Positions 26,198 to 34,197 are shown, counted from the stretch's first letter. The stretch: DNA of 48,273 nucleotides from Deltaproteobacteria bacterium (GCA_016218815.1 JACRCX010000153.1:1-48273), one strand, 5' to 3'. Translations and numbers: made by a program. Notes: generated from the sequence alone by a model not told the origin.

Positions 26198-26316
26198 CCT
26201 CATCGGTGTCCATCGGTGTTCATCGGTGGTTCCTGCCCCCCCTATCGGTGTCCATCGGTGTTCATCGGTGGTTCCTACCTCCCCCCTCATCCGTGTCCAT
26301 CGGTGGTTCCTTCCAC
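26198..26316 (+). repeat. CATCGGTGTTCATCGGTGG tandem repeat
   Basis: Three imperfect copies of a unit built of ATCGGTGTCCATCGGTG and TTCATCGGTGGTTCC lie in a row. On the minus strand the last copy supplies the C-terminal residues and stop codon of the EamA transporter (26262). Confidence 0.78.
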
Positions 26317-27245
26317 CCCGCTCCCCGGACATCCGCGATGGCTTTGACCGCCGTGGCCGCAAGCACGAGCGCACCGCCGGCGACGGGCCATCCGCCCGGG
26401 TTCTCGCCGTGGAAGAGCCACGTCCAGACGGGGTTGAGCACGGGCTCGACGAGGAGCAGGAGCGAGGCCTCGAGTGCCGGGACGCGGGTGAGACCCGCGG
26501 TGAGGAAGGCGTACGCCAGCGCGATCTGCACGAGGCCCAGGAACGCGAGGGTCAGCCAGTCGGCGAGGGGCGGAGCGGGGAACGGGGCGGCGAAGGGCAG
26601 CACGGCGAGGCAGGCGACGACGTTGCCCAGGGCCGCGGCGGGGAGACCGCCGCGCTCGCCGGAACGCTCGAGCCACCGCAGGCCCGTGACCGTGAAGGCC
26701 CAGGAGAGGCCGGCGACCGTGGCCAGGACGTTGCCCGTCGCGGGGTCCGGCGCCGTGAGGCTGGCGCGGGGCGAGCCGAGGAAGATCGCGGCCAGGCCCG
26801 CGGCGACGACCGCCATGGTCCAGACATCGCGCGCGCCGAGACGCTCCTTCAGGAGCCAGGGACCCAGGATCAGGATCCACAGCGGCGCGGTGGACTGGAG
26901 GAAGATGGCGTTGGCGGCGGTGGTCAGCTTGGTCGAGGTGACGAAGAGGATCAGCGTGGCGGCATAGGATGCCGCGACGAGCCAGGTGCGGGGACGGCCC
27001 CAGCCGCGGCGCGAGGCGGGGAGGAGCAGCGCGAGGGCGACGGCGGCGAAGGCGGAGCGCAGGCAGGCGACCTGGAAGCCGTCGAGCGAGACGGCCTTGA
27101 TCGCGGCGCCGCCGGTGGAGAAGAGGAGAGCGGCGAGGAGGACGTACAGAGAGTGCGGGGAGTGCGGGGAGTGCGAGGAGTGCGGGAAGGGCGGGGGGGG
27201 GCTTCCCGGCTTCTGCGAATCGCCCACGCCCACGCCTACGCCCAC
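26262..27245 (-). CDS. EamA/DMT-family transporter
   Basis: This is a drug/metabolite-transporter protein of 327 residues with about ten hydrophobic helices (YVLLAALLFSTGGAAIKAV, VWTMAVVAAGLAAIFLG, ALVLAATAVKAIADV) and the internal repeat typical of two EamA domains. Substrate unknown. The first about 30 residues (VGVGVGVGDS and SSHSPHSPHS) and the last about 15 (PPMDTDEGGGRNHR) come from tandem repeats, so both ends look secondarily altered. The GTG start at 27243-27245 is inside a GGGCGT tandem and is uncertain. The gene lies directly downstream of top6A on the same strand with a 25-base gap. Confidence 0.82.
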   Translation of the reverse strand: MGVGVGVGDSQKPGSPPPPFPHSSHSPHSPHSLYVLLAALLFSTGGAAIKAVSLDGFQVACLRSAFAAVALALLLPASRRGWGRPRTWLVAASYAATLILFVTSTKLTTAANAIFLQSTAPLWILILGPWLLKERLGARDVWTMAVVAAGLAAIFLGSPRASLTAPDPATGNVLATVAGLSWAFTVTGLRWLERSGERGGLPAAALGNVVACLAVLPFAAPFPAPPLADWLTLAFLGLVQIALAYAFLTAGLTRVPALEASLLLLVEPVLNPVWTWLFHGENPGGWPVAGGALVLAATAVKAIADVRGAGWKEPPMDTDEGGGRNHR

Positions 27246-27255
27246 GCCGACGGCT
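27149..27255. repeat. GAGTGCGGG and CCCACGC tandem repeats at the EamA 5' end
   Basis: Units GAGTGCGGGGAGTGCGGGG and, nearby, CCCACGCCCACGCCTACG are short period tandems. Both are translated as the repetitive N-terminus of the transporter (GVGVGVG and SPHSPHS). Confidence 0.65.
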
Positions 27256-27270
27256 CGAGCATGCGGCGCC

Positions 27271-28359
27271 CTACGGGAGGAAGCGTTCGGGGTGGGCGAG
27301 CTTCTGCGGGAGGTACTCGTCGATGACGTAGTTGAGGCCGTGCTTGGCCAGGGCCTGCTGCTCGGCGCGGACCCCCATCTTGACCAGCTTCTCGAAGGCG
27401 CCCTGCCAGGCCTTGTGGTGCTGGATGAAGGGGTCGTTCTTCACCGCGTCGGAGGCGCGCTTGACGTCGACGTCCTTGAGCGGATGGGTGGGGAGCTTGT
27501 AGTCGATGATGTCCTGCGGGGTGATGCCGAGGAACGTCGCCTTGGGGACGCAGAAGAACTCGTTGACATGGGCGGCGTTGCCGGAGCCGACCTTCAGCGT
27601 GCGGTAGATGTTGGCGATGCCGTAGGGGTCGCAGTCGACGAAGACGTAGACGGGGATCTTCTTCTCGTCGGAGAGGCGGCGGACGAAGCGGCGGCAGGCG
27701 CGCGTGGGAACGCCCCCCATCGAGATCAGGACGCAGTCGGCCTGCTTCCAGTAGTTGTGCTTGACCAGGCGCTGGAACATGCCGGCCGTCTCGATGGCCA
27801 GGATGAACTTCGCGTCGGTCTGGAAGCCGAGACCCTCGACGGAGATGGGGATGGAGTAGGCGCCGGAGCCGAACTTCGTGCAATCGATCCGGAGCGTCTT
27901 GCCGGTGTCGCGATCCTTGTCGATGACGACCAGCTTGCCCGCCACCTCGCCGCCCTTCTCCTCGGGGATGAAGCCGATCTGCTCGCGGTTGACCCGGAAC
28001 AGGGCCTCGATGTCCTCCATCACCTGGTCGCTCTCGGGCTGCTCGTCGAACCGCGCCTCGCCCCAGTTCTTGGAGACGTAGTACGCCTCTCGCTTGGTGG
28101 CGATGTCGTCCGTCTCCACGAGGTTCTTGGACAAGGACATCATGCGCAGCGTCTGCGCGAACGTCTTGACCGTGCCGACGGTGAGCGTCCGCTCCTTCAT
28201 CTTGCCCAACAGCTCGAAGAAGCCGATCTGCGGGCGGTAGCGGACGTTCTGCAGCGAGCGCAGCGGGAACTTCAGGTTGGGCTTGCGCCGCGCGAGGATC
28301 TTCTCGTGGATCATCCCGGCGACCTTGCGAATCGCCTTGACCATCGAGGAGTCAGGCAT
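27271..28359 (-). CDS. top6A: DNA topoisomerase VI subunit A
   Basis: This encodes 362 residues of the Spo11/TopVIA family. A winged-helix-like N-terminus leads to TKREAYYVSKNW with the catalytic tyrosine (Y93/Y94). The Toprim domain has the acidic set: E190 in ILAIETAGMF and D242/D244 in YVFVDCDPYG, followed by the family hallmark NIYRTLKVGSG. Such enzymes cleave both DNA strands and, with subunit B, relax and decatenate DNA using ATP. The type is typical of archaea and plants and sporadic in bacteria. Its ATG overlaps the end of top6B by 8 bases, so translation is coupled. It ends 25 bases before the EamA transporter. All key residues are present, so activity is likely. Confidence 0.93.
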   Translation of the reverse strand: MPDSSMVKAIRKVAGMIHEKILARRKPNLKFPLRSLQNVRYRPQIGFFELLGKMKERTLTVGTVKTFAQTLRMMSLSKNLVETDDIATKREAYYVSKNWGEARFDEQPESDQVMEDIEALFRVNREQIGFIPEEKGGEVAGKLVVIDKDRDTGKTLRIDCTKFGSGAYSIPISVEGLGFQTDAKFILAIETAGMFQRLVKHNYWKQADCVLISMGGVPTRACRRFVRRLSDEKKIPVYVFVDCDPYGIANIYRTLKVGSGNAAHVNEFFCVPKATFLGITPQDIIDYKLPTHPLKDVDVKRASDAVKNDPFIQHHKAWQGAFEKLVKMGVRAEQQALAKHGLNYVIDEYLPQKLAHPERFLP

Positions 28360-30481
28360 CGGTCGCCTCCGTGCCGCCGTCGTCCGCGGCGGCCTCGGCT
28401 TCGGGGTCCACCGTCGAGGCGATCTCGTCCTCGACGGACTTCATCCCTTCCAGGCGGGAGCGCTCGAGGACGTACTCGAGACACTCGACGGTCTCCTGCT
28501 CCTTGGCGTCGCCGTAGCCGAGGATCTCGCGCAGGGCGCCGGAGATGTGGGGGATGTACTTCTTGATATAGGCGCTCTTCTTCCCGGCATCGATCGCGCG
28601 GCGGCGGGCGGAGAGGAAGATGGCGACGCGGCGGCCGCACTCCTGCAGCGCGAGCTTCAGCTCGCGGAGGATCTCGGGGTAGTGCGCGACGGCCTCCTTC
28701 GACTCGCTGGTGAACGGGACCCACACGGAGGCGACGTGCACGGCGAGGACCATGGGCGCGATGGGGAGCGAGCCGCGCGGCTGCTGGAGCCCGTAGTTGC
28801 GCCAGGCGACGTCGGTCACGGCCTCGGTGATGGCGCAGGCTCCCTTCTGGTACTGCAAGGGCACGCGGTTGGCGAAACGCATCACGTCGGCGGGCTCGTC
28901 GGCCGGGATGTCGCCGCCGTACGCCAGGCCGACCTCCACGACGAACGGGTTGCCGCGGTAGACGGCGGGCGGGCGGGTGGACGAGGTGAAGAACTCGCCC
29001 TGGAAGCGGCTCTCCATTCCGCGGCGCATCAGCTCCTCGCCGATCGGGACGACGCACGAGGTGGGCGGCGCCAGGAGCTTGACCTGCTGCATCGCCTTGT
29101 GGACCGCCTCGACCTCTTCCGGCTGCATGCGGTTCGCGCGGAGCTCGGGCTTGACGCCGGCCACGGCGCAGATTTCGTCGGCGACGCGGGTCGAGACGCG
29201 CGAGAAGTCCTGCACGAGCGCCGCGCGCAGCGTCCGGCTTTTCGTGGACAGGAGCATCTTGAGCAGCATGCCCAGCTCGACGCCGTACGGATGCGGCTTC
29301 ATCTCCTTGGGCTCGGGCGGCAGCTCCTCCGACACGTGCTCCCAGGCGATGTCGTCGCCCTGCCCCGCCGGCGGATGGTAGGCGATGCGCGCGTGCGGAT
29401 TGGCGATGGCGACCTGCTGCAGGTACTCCTCGACGGAGCGTGTGCCGCGGCGGTAGGTGGCCACCAACTCGATGTCGACGCTGGTGCCGTGCTCCGGCTC
29501 CCACTCGACCTGCTCCTCGCCCAGGACCTCGGGCTGGTTCTTCTGCGCATCGATGCGCACGAGCAGCCGGAAGGCGGGCTTGCCCTTGCCCGTGCGCGAG
29601 ACGACGACCATGGGGCGGCCGGTGGTGAGCTGGCCGTACATGCCGGCGGCGCTGATGCCGATGCCCTGCTGTCCGCGAGCCTGCTTGAAGGAGTGGAATT
29701 TCGACCCGTAGAGGAGCTTGCCGAAGATCTTGGGGATCTGGGCCTTGACGATGCCGGGCCCGTTGTCGCGGACCGAGACGCGGAAGCGCTCGTCGCCGTT
29801 GCACTGCCGGATGGCGACGTCGAGATCGGGGAGGATGCCGGCTTCCTCGCAGGCGTCGAGCGCGTTGTCGACGGCCTCCTTGACGGTGGTGAGCAGCGCC
29901 TTGGCCGGATTGTCGAAGCCCAGCAGGTGGCGGTTCTTGGTGAAGAACTCGGCGACCGAGATGTCTCGTTGCTTGGAGGCCATCGATTCGGCGGAGGCGC
30001 GGCGGGAGGGGGAGTTCTTGGTTGTCGGTTGTTGGTTGTTGGTTCCGGAGGGCGGGGCTTCGGCGGGCGCGGGATCGGGACAGGCATCGACCGGCGACGC
30101 GACGGACCCGCCCGCCTCCGCGCCTCGTCCGCTCGACCGCTCGACCGCTCGACCGCTCGCCGCTTCCGCCCGCCGGCCGCTCGACCGCTTGCCCTCCTCG
30201 ACCGCTCGACCGCTCGCCTGCTCCGCCGCTCGGCCGCTCGCCTGTTCCGCCTCGTGACCGCTCGACCGCTCGCTCTTCCCGCCCGCCATCTCCGTGGGAC
30301 CGAGGACGGGGAGTTGGAGGTCGCGTCCTCTGCCGCGATCGGCCTTGGCGGCGCGCTTCGCGGGCCGATCGCCGACCGGAGGCTTGCGGCGCGACGCGTC
30401 GGGCGACGCCGCGGGGGCCGAGTCGGCCATGAGGGAAAGCTGTTCCTGCTTGCTGTCGGGTTTCCTGGCCACGGACTCCAC
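28352..30481 (-). CDS. top6B: DNA topoisomerase VI subunit B with repeat-derived N-terminal extension
   Basis: This encodes 709 residues. Residues about 170-340 form the GHKL ATPase: E202 and N206 in VKEAVDNALDA, VRDNGPGI (237-244), and RGQQGIGISAAGMYGQ (269-284). Next are the transducer domain and a C-terminal helical region. A 165-residue extension precedes the usual start at about M167 (ATG 29981-29983). It is low-complexity (ASGRAAEQASGRAVEEG) and made by the repeats at 30005-30265. GTG 30479-30481 has a strong GGGGGAGG ribosome site, whereas M167 has none, so the extension is probably translated. It ends inside the top6A start (8-base overlap), forming an operon. Confidence 0.9.
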   Translation of the reverse strand: MESVARKPDSKQEQLSLMADSAPAASPDASRRKPPVGDRPAKRAAKADRGRGRDLQLPVLGPTEMAGGKSERSSGHEAEQASGRAAEQASGRAVEEGKRSSGRRAEAASGRAVERSSGRGAEAGGSVASPVDACPDPAPAEAPPSGTNNQQPTTKNSPSRRASAESMASKQRDISVAEFFTKNRHLLGFDNPAKALLTTVKEAVDNALDACEEAGILPDLDVAIRQCNGDERFRVSVRDNGPGIVKAQIPKIFGKLLYGSKFHSFKQARGQQGIGISAAGMYGQLTTGRPMVVVSRTGKGKPAFRLLVRIDAQKNQPEVLGEEQVEWEPEHGTSVDIELVATYRRGTRSVEEYLQQVAIANPHARIAYHPPAGQGDDIAWEHVSEELPPEPKEMKPHPYGVELGMLLKMLLSTKSRTLRAALVQDFSRVSTRVADEICAVAGVKPELRANRMQPEEVEAVHKAMQQVKLLAPPTSCVVPIGEELMRRGMESRFQGEFFTSSTRPPAVYRGNPFVVEVGLAYGGDIPADEPADVMRFANRVPLQYQKGACAITEAVTDVAWRNYGLQQPRGSLPIAPMVLAVHVASVWVPFTSESKEAVAHYPEILRELKLALQECGRRVAIFLSARRRAIDAGKKSAYIKKYIPHISGALREILGYGDAKEQETVECLEYVLERSRLEGMKSVEDEIASTVDPEAEAAADDGGTEATDA
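30005..30265. repeat. tandem repeats inside top6B (GTTGTTGG and CGACCGCTCGAC types)
   Basis: At 30005-30050 there is a GTTGTTGGTTCCGG-type block, and at about 30115-30265 units of CGACCGCTCGACCGCTCG and CGGCCGCTCGCC. They keep an open frame on the minus strand. The second block is the inverted counterpart of the GAGCGGACGAGCGG tandem in the neighbouring plus-strand gene (30885-31055). Confidence 0.75.
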
Positions 30482-30585
30482 CGAACCCCTCCCCCGGGGC
30501 GCGATCGGCGTGCGACGACTCGCCGCACGTCCGACGGCCCATCATCCAGAGCGCGTCCTAGGCCCTAGCATGAACGCATGTCAAG

Positions 30586-30680
30586 TTATGGGGGGCAAGG
30601 ACGCCAAGGAGCGAAGGACGCAAAGGGGGGATTTCGCGCAAAGGGCGCCAAGGGACGCAAAGCTCGCAAAGAGGAGCGAG
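30586..30680 (+). repeat. CAAGGACGCCAAGGAGCGAAGG interspersed repeat
   Basis: The region between the divergent top6B and the 30699 gene contains approximate units GACGCCAAGGAGCG, AAGGACGCAAAGG and GCGCCAAGGGACGCAAAG. They are A/G-rich in one strand and non-coding. Any promoter for the 30699 gene must overlap or follow this block. Confidence 0.65.
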
Positions 30681-30698
30681 GTAGGATATGATGCGACT

Positions 30699-32843
30699 AT
30701 GTCGTACACTGATGAGTGGCGGGAGTCTCGGCGATTCGGGGGCGGTGCGGTGGCGAGCGGGCGCGGGGTGAGGTTCGACGGGTTCGGGATTCCGGTGGTG
30801 ATCGTCGTGCTGCTGGGGGCGGCGCAGTTCCTCCATCAGGGGATCGAGGCGTTGGCGTCGACGGGTGACGATCAGGCGGACGTGGTGGGGAGCGCGGGGG
30901 AGGCGAGCGGACGAGCGGACGAGCGGACGAGCGGACGTGGCGCGACGGGGGTCGCGATCAACGGGGCGAAGGCGGGAGCGGACGAGCGGACGAGCGGGCA
31001 GCGGGCGGGCGAGGCGAGCGGGCGGGCGGGCGAGGCGAGCAAGCGGGCGGGGGTGATGGAGGACCCGGTGGTGCCGGTGTGCCCGCCGGAGGGGGCGGGG
31101 CGAGCGCGGCTGTTCTTCTCGCCGGCGCAGCCCGTGGCGGGCGGCCCGCTGCGGGTGGTGGCGGTGACGGAGGAGGAGCTGGACGTGGCGGGGATCCAGC
31201 TCGAGACGGCGATGGGCCGGGCGGATGTGGAGCCGCTTTCGATGTGGGGGGGGCCGCCGTGGTCGTGGAGCGTCACCTTGGAGTCGGCGCCGCAGGGAAC
31301 GCATCGTTTCGTGGTGGCGTCGGGGGATCCGGCGCATCCGTTGGCGTGCGGGACCGTGGAAGTGGCGGCGAGCGGGGGGGCGGAGGTGGAACGGGCGGGG
31401 AAGAGCGTGTGGCCGGTGGAGCGCGCGTGGGACGGGGCGATGGAGGACCTCTACGCGTCGTGGGTCGGCCGTCTGTTCCGGGTGGACCCTGGGGCGCGCG
31501 CCGGCTGGCGGCCGTTGCACACGGTGTTCCGCGATCCGAAGCGCAACTTCCTGTGGAACCACCTCGGCCTCGGCGAGGACGATCCCGGCTCGGAGCACGT
31601 CGCGGTCGTGGAACCGGACTGCGGCGACACCCCGTTCTTCCTGCGCGCTTACTTCTCGTGGAAGATGCGGCTGCCGTTCGCGGTGCGGCATTGCCCGCGG
31701 GGAACGCGCGAGCGGGGGACGCGGTGCTACGGCGATCCGCAGACGAACCTGACCGAGGAGTGGGACGACGTCGAGTCCCCGGTCGCGCGCTTCAACAAGT
31801 GGCTGGAGGAGGACATCGCCGACACCGTGCATTCCAGCACGGGGCGGGTGTTGCCGGAGGTGGATCCGAGCGAGCTGGTCGCGGTGGCGTTGTCGCGGGA
31901 GACGTTGCGGCCGGGAACGGTGTTCGTGGACACCAACGGCCACGTGCTCGTCGTGAGCCAGTGGGTGCCGGGGTCGGCCGAGCGCATCGGCCTCCTGCTG
32001 GCGATCGACGCCCATCCCGACCTCACTGTCTCGCACAAGCGGTTCTCGCGAGCGTCGTTCCAGTTCGACGAGGCGCTGCGGACGGGCGGCTTCAAGGCGT
32101 TCCGGCCGGTGGTCTACGAACAGGGAAAGATCCGGTTCCTCAGCAACGCCGAGCTGGCCGCGGACCCGAAGCTGCCGCACGTCTCGCTGGAGCAGTACCA
32201 GCTGCCGTCGACGCACGCGTTCTACCGCAAGGTCGACATGCTGCTGAATCCCGAGCCGCTCGATCCGGTGGCCGCGTACCGCTCGCACATGGAAGGCGTG
32301 CTCGAGCTCTTGGACGCGCGCCGGGCGGCGGTGGAGGTCGCGGTCGAGTACCAGAAGGGGCACGACTGGGCGGCGATCGAGATGCCGCAGGGGGGAGAGA
32401 TCTTCGAGACGACGGGGCCATGGGAGGACTACTCGACGCCGGCGCGCGACCTGCGGCTGCTCATCGCGCTGGACGAGCTGATCGGTTTTCCGCAGTACGT
32501 GATGGACAACCCGGCGATCTTCCGCATTCCGGAGGGGACGTCGCCGGGGGAGCTGATGCGGAGCATGACGGTCGAGTGGCGGCACTGGTCGGGGGAGATG
32601 GGGATCGACTACACCCGCAGCGACGGCTCGACCTGGCGTCTCTCGCTGGCGGAGATCGTCGAGCGGCTCGAGCGTTTCGAGCAGTCCTACAACCCGAACG
32701 ACTGTCCGGAGGTCCGCTGGGGAGCGGGACGCAAGACGGACGAGATGGGTCCGTGCGAGCGGCACGCGCCGGCGGACCAGGTGCGGCGGATGGAGAAGAT
32801 CCGCTGGTGGCACCACATGCGGTTCCGGCCTTCGAGATACTGA
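30699..32843 (+). CDS. large membrane-anchored protein of unknown family
   Basis: This encodes 714 residues from ATG 30699. A single transmembrane segment at about 28-45 (GFGIPVVIVVLLGAAQFLHQ) is followed by a repeat-coded linker (66-118; GEASGRADERTSGR). The external part starts with an Ig-like beta domain (FSPAQPVAGGPLRVVAVTEE). A larger domain follows with FFLRAYFSWKMRLPFAVRHC (ending near C330) and VFVDTNGHVLVVSQW (H about 412). That Cys-then-His order recalls transglutaminase or NlpC/P60-like peptidases, but this is only a resemblance. It is transcribed divergently from top6B. No ribosome site is strong; GAGGTAGGA lies somewhat far upstream. Family not recognised. Confidence 0.78.
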   Translation: MSYTDEWRESRRFGGGAVASGRGVRFDGFGIPVVIVVLLGAAQFLHQGIEALASTGDDQADVVGSAGEASGRADERTSGRGATGVAINGAKAGADERTSGQRAGEASGRAGEASKRAGVMEDPVVPVCPPEGAGRARLFFSPAQPVAGGPLRVVAVTEEELDVAGIQLETAMGRADVEPLSMWGGPPWSWSVTLESAPQGTHRFVVASGDPAHPLACGTVEVAASGGAEVERAGKSVWPVERAWDGAMEDLYASWVGRLFRVDPGARAGWRPLHTVFRDPKRNFLWNHLGLGEDDPGSEHVAVVEPDCGDTPFFLRAYFSWKMRLPFAVRHCPRGTRERGTRCYGDPQTNLTEEWDDVESPVARFNKWLEEDIADTVHSSTGRVLPEVDPSELVAVALSRETLRPGTVFVDTNGHVLVVSQWVPGSAERIGLLLAIDAHPDLTVSHKRFSRASFQFDEALRTGGFKAFRPVVYEQGKIRFLSNAELAADPKLPHVSLEQYQLPSTHAFYRKVDMLLNPEPLDPVAAYRSHMEGVLELLDARRAAVEVAVEYQKGHDWAAIEMPQGGEIFETTGPWEDYSTPARDLRLLIALDELIGFPQYVMDNPAIFRIPEGTSPGELMRSMTVEWRHWSGEMGIDYTRSDGSTWRLSLAEIVERLERFEQSYNPNDCPEVRWGAGRKTDEMGPCERHAPADQVRRMEKIRWWHHMRFRPSRY
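30885..31055 (+). repeat. GAGCGGACGAGCGGAC tandem repeat in coding linker
   Basis: Units GAGCGGACGAGCGGACGAGC and GGGCGGGCGAGGCGAGCG run without frame breaks through the 30699 gene. They encode the Ala/Gly/Arg/Ser/Glu linker. They mirror the top6B repeat block. Confidence 0.78.
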
Positions 32844-32912
32844 GGGGGGGGAGGGCGCGGAGACCGGCCGACTTACCGCTGAGACGCTGAGACCACAGAG
32901 ACAGACGCTGAG
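32840..32912 (+). repeat. GCTGAGACGCTGAGA interspersed repeat, second copy
   Basis: This carries GAGACCGGCCGACTTACCGC followed by GCTGAGACGCTGAGACCAC and AGACAGACGCTGAGAAAAC, like the block at 20145-20262. It lies between converging stop codons of the 30699 and parA genes. Confidence 0.75.
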
Positions 32913-32916
32913 AAAA

Positions 32917-33759
32917 CTACCCGAACGTCGGGGGCGGGGGGGCGCCGAGGTGGTGGCCGCGGAGGCGGAGGCGGCGCAGGACTTCCTCGACGAGGGCGGC
33001 GTAGTCGGAGCGGCCGCGCCCCGATTCGGGCTCGAACTCGAAGATGGTCTGCTTGTGCGAAGGGCTGGCCTTGTGTCGCGTGTCGACGCGGGCCGGCTGC
33101 GCGAACACCAGCTCGCCGAACGTGCGGCGCAGGATACCCTCGACCTCGAGGGTGATCGCCTCGCGGCGGTCGTACATCGTGAGGAGGTAGCCCAGGACCT
33201 CGGCACGCGCGCCCCAGCGGCGCCGGACATCGTCGAGCGTGCGGTGCAGGAGACGCAGGCCCAGCATCGGGAGGTACTCGCAGGAGACGGGGACGACCAC
33301 GTAGTCGGCCGCGATGAGGGCGTTGAGCGTGATGAGGCCGAGATACGGCGCGGTGTCGATGACGACGGCCTCGAGCTGCGGATCGCGCGAGGCGGCGATG
33401 CAGCGGGCGAGGATCCGCTCGCGACCGAAGGCGGACGCGAGTTTGGCGTCCAGGCCGACGAGCTGTTCGTCGGCCGGCACGAGCCACAGGTCCGCGACGT
33501 GGGTCGCCACGGCGGCCTCGGCGAGCGGAAGTTCCCGCGCGAAGAGCGCGGCGGCGTTGCGCGGGCCATCCGGCGGGTCCGTCCAGCGGAACGTGGCGGA
33601 CGCGGAGCCTTGGCCGTCCAGATCGATGAGGGTGGTGCGCACGCCCGCGATGGCGAGGCCGGCGGAGAGGCTGACCGCCGTCGTGGTCTTGCCGACGCCG
33701 CCTTTCTGGTTGGCCACGGCGATGACGATCGGCCTTCGAATGGCGCCCGCGACGGTCAT
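32917..33759 (-). CDS. parA: ParA-family ATPase
   Basis: This encodes 280 residues from ATG 33757-33759. The deviant Walker A KGGVGKTTT (19-27) follows VIAVANQ; the Walker A' DLDGQGSASATF and Walker B VVIDTAPYLG complete the family. ParA-like ATPases pattern chromosome, plasmid or protein complexes on the nucleoid. No parB or parS gene is present within the window, so it is an orphan and its partner is unclear. The frame is open upstream to 33951 across the AT-rich promoter; the chosen start gives the standard N-terminus. It is transcribed away from the small membrane gene. Confidence 0.9.
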   Translation of the reverse strand: MTVAGAIRRPIVIAVANQKGGVGKTTTAVSLSAGLAIAGVRTTLIDLDGQGSASATFRWTDPPDGPRNAAALFARELPLAEAAVATHVADLWLVPADEQLVGLDAKLASAFGRERILARCIAASRDPQLEAVVIDTAPYLGLITLNALIAADYVVVPVSCEYLPMLGLRLLHRTLDDVRRRWGARAEVLGYLLTMYDRREAITLEVEGILRRTFGELVFAQPARVDTRHKASPSHKQTIFEFEPESGRGRSDYAALVEEVLRRLRLRGHHLGAPPPPTFG

Positions 33760-33834
33760 GTCCAAGCCTTCGTGAGAATTTTGGGGACCGAGGACGTTTT
33801 CGCTTGCTTCGGACAGGGGGTATTGGATAAAAAT

Positions 33835-33863
33835 TTGGAAGCCCGAGGCACGGGTAGTATAAA
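33835..33863 (+). promoter_or_regulatory. sigma-70-type promoter for the small membrane gene
   Basis: TTGGAA (33835-33840) and TATAAA (33858-33863) are separated by 17 bases on the plus strand. The surrounding stretch is clearly AT-rich against the genome background, which supports a real promoter. Confidence 0.65.
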
Positions 33864-33879
33864 ATTGTACATGTGAGAT

Positions 33880-33895
33880 ATTCGGAGACCCGAAT
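33880..33895 (+). promoter_or_regulatory. small hairpin holding the ribosome site and start
   Basis: ATTCGG and CCGAAT are perfect 6-base arms around AGAC. The GGAG ribosome site spans the left arm and loop, and the ATG begins in the right arm, so folding would hide the translation start. Alternatively the symmetric site could be an operator. Confidence 0.5.
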
Positions 33896-34082
33896 GATCC
33901 GAGTGGGACGAAAAATTGGACGTGGGAAGCTGGCAGCGATCGCGTTGGCATCGATCGCGAGCCAGGCCGGCTGTTCCGGCGCCCTGTGGGGCAACTTCGC
34001 GATCGTCTTGTTGGCCCTGGCGATTTTCGTGGGAACGATTCGCCTGGGCGGCGGCGGAGACGACGAGAAGCCGGGACAGTAG
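33894..34082 (+). CDS. very small membrane protein
   Basis: This encodes 62 residues from ATG 33894, with GGAG seven bases upstream. The basic start MIRVGRKIGRGK leads to two hydrophobic stretches (LAAIALASIASQ and NFAIVLLALAIFVGTIRL). The tail is GGGGDDEKPGQ. It could be a one- or two-pass membrane peptide, or a lipoprotein-like product with AGC at residue about 27. Its own promoter and a possible hairpin precede it, and it is divergent from parA. Function unknown. Its AT-rich 5' setting differs from the rest of the window. Confidence 0.65.
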   Translation: MIRVGRKIGRGKLAAIALASIASQAGCSGALWGNFAIVLLALAIFVGTIRLGGGGDDEKPGQ

Positions 34083-34197
34083 GCTGGGTCCGGTTCCCCT
34101 CCGCGGTGCGGCGCCGTTCCGGCGTCCGCGAAACTTCCGGCCGAACATTTCGAGCGACGATTCCACGACGGCTGGTGTCCCCCCGGCGGGCTAGCCT

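Noticed and set aside
26198..26316. CATCGGTG tandem considered as CRISPR
   Set aside because: No unique spacers between units; units are short and contiguous.
28311..30545. Second minus-strand frame across top6B
   Set aside because: Frame-shifted shadow; the other frame has intact GHKL motifs.
30558..33569. Long minus-strand frame opposite the 30699 gene
   Set aside because: Shadow; only the parA part is real and it lies in another frame.
34083..34197. Possible terminator or RNA gene between two converging genes
   Set aside because: No stable hairpin followed by T-run and no RNA family pattern recognised.
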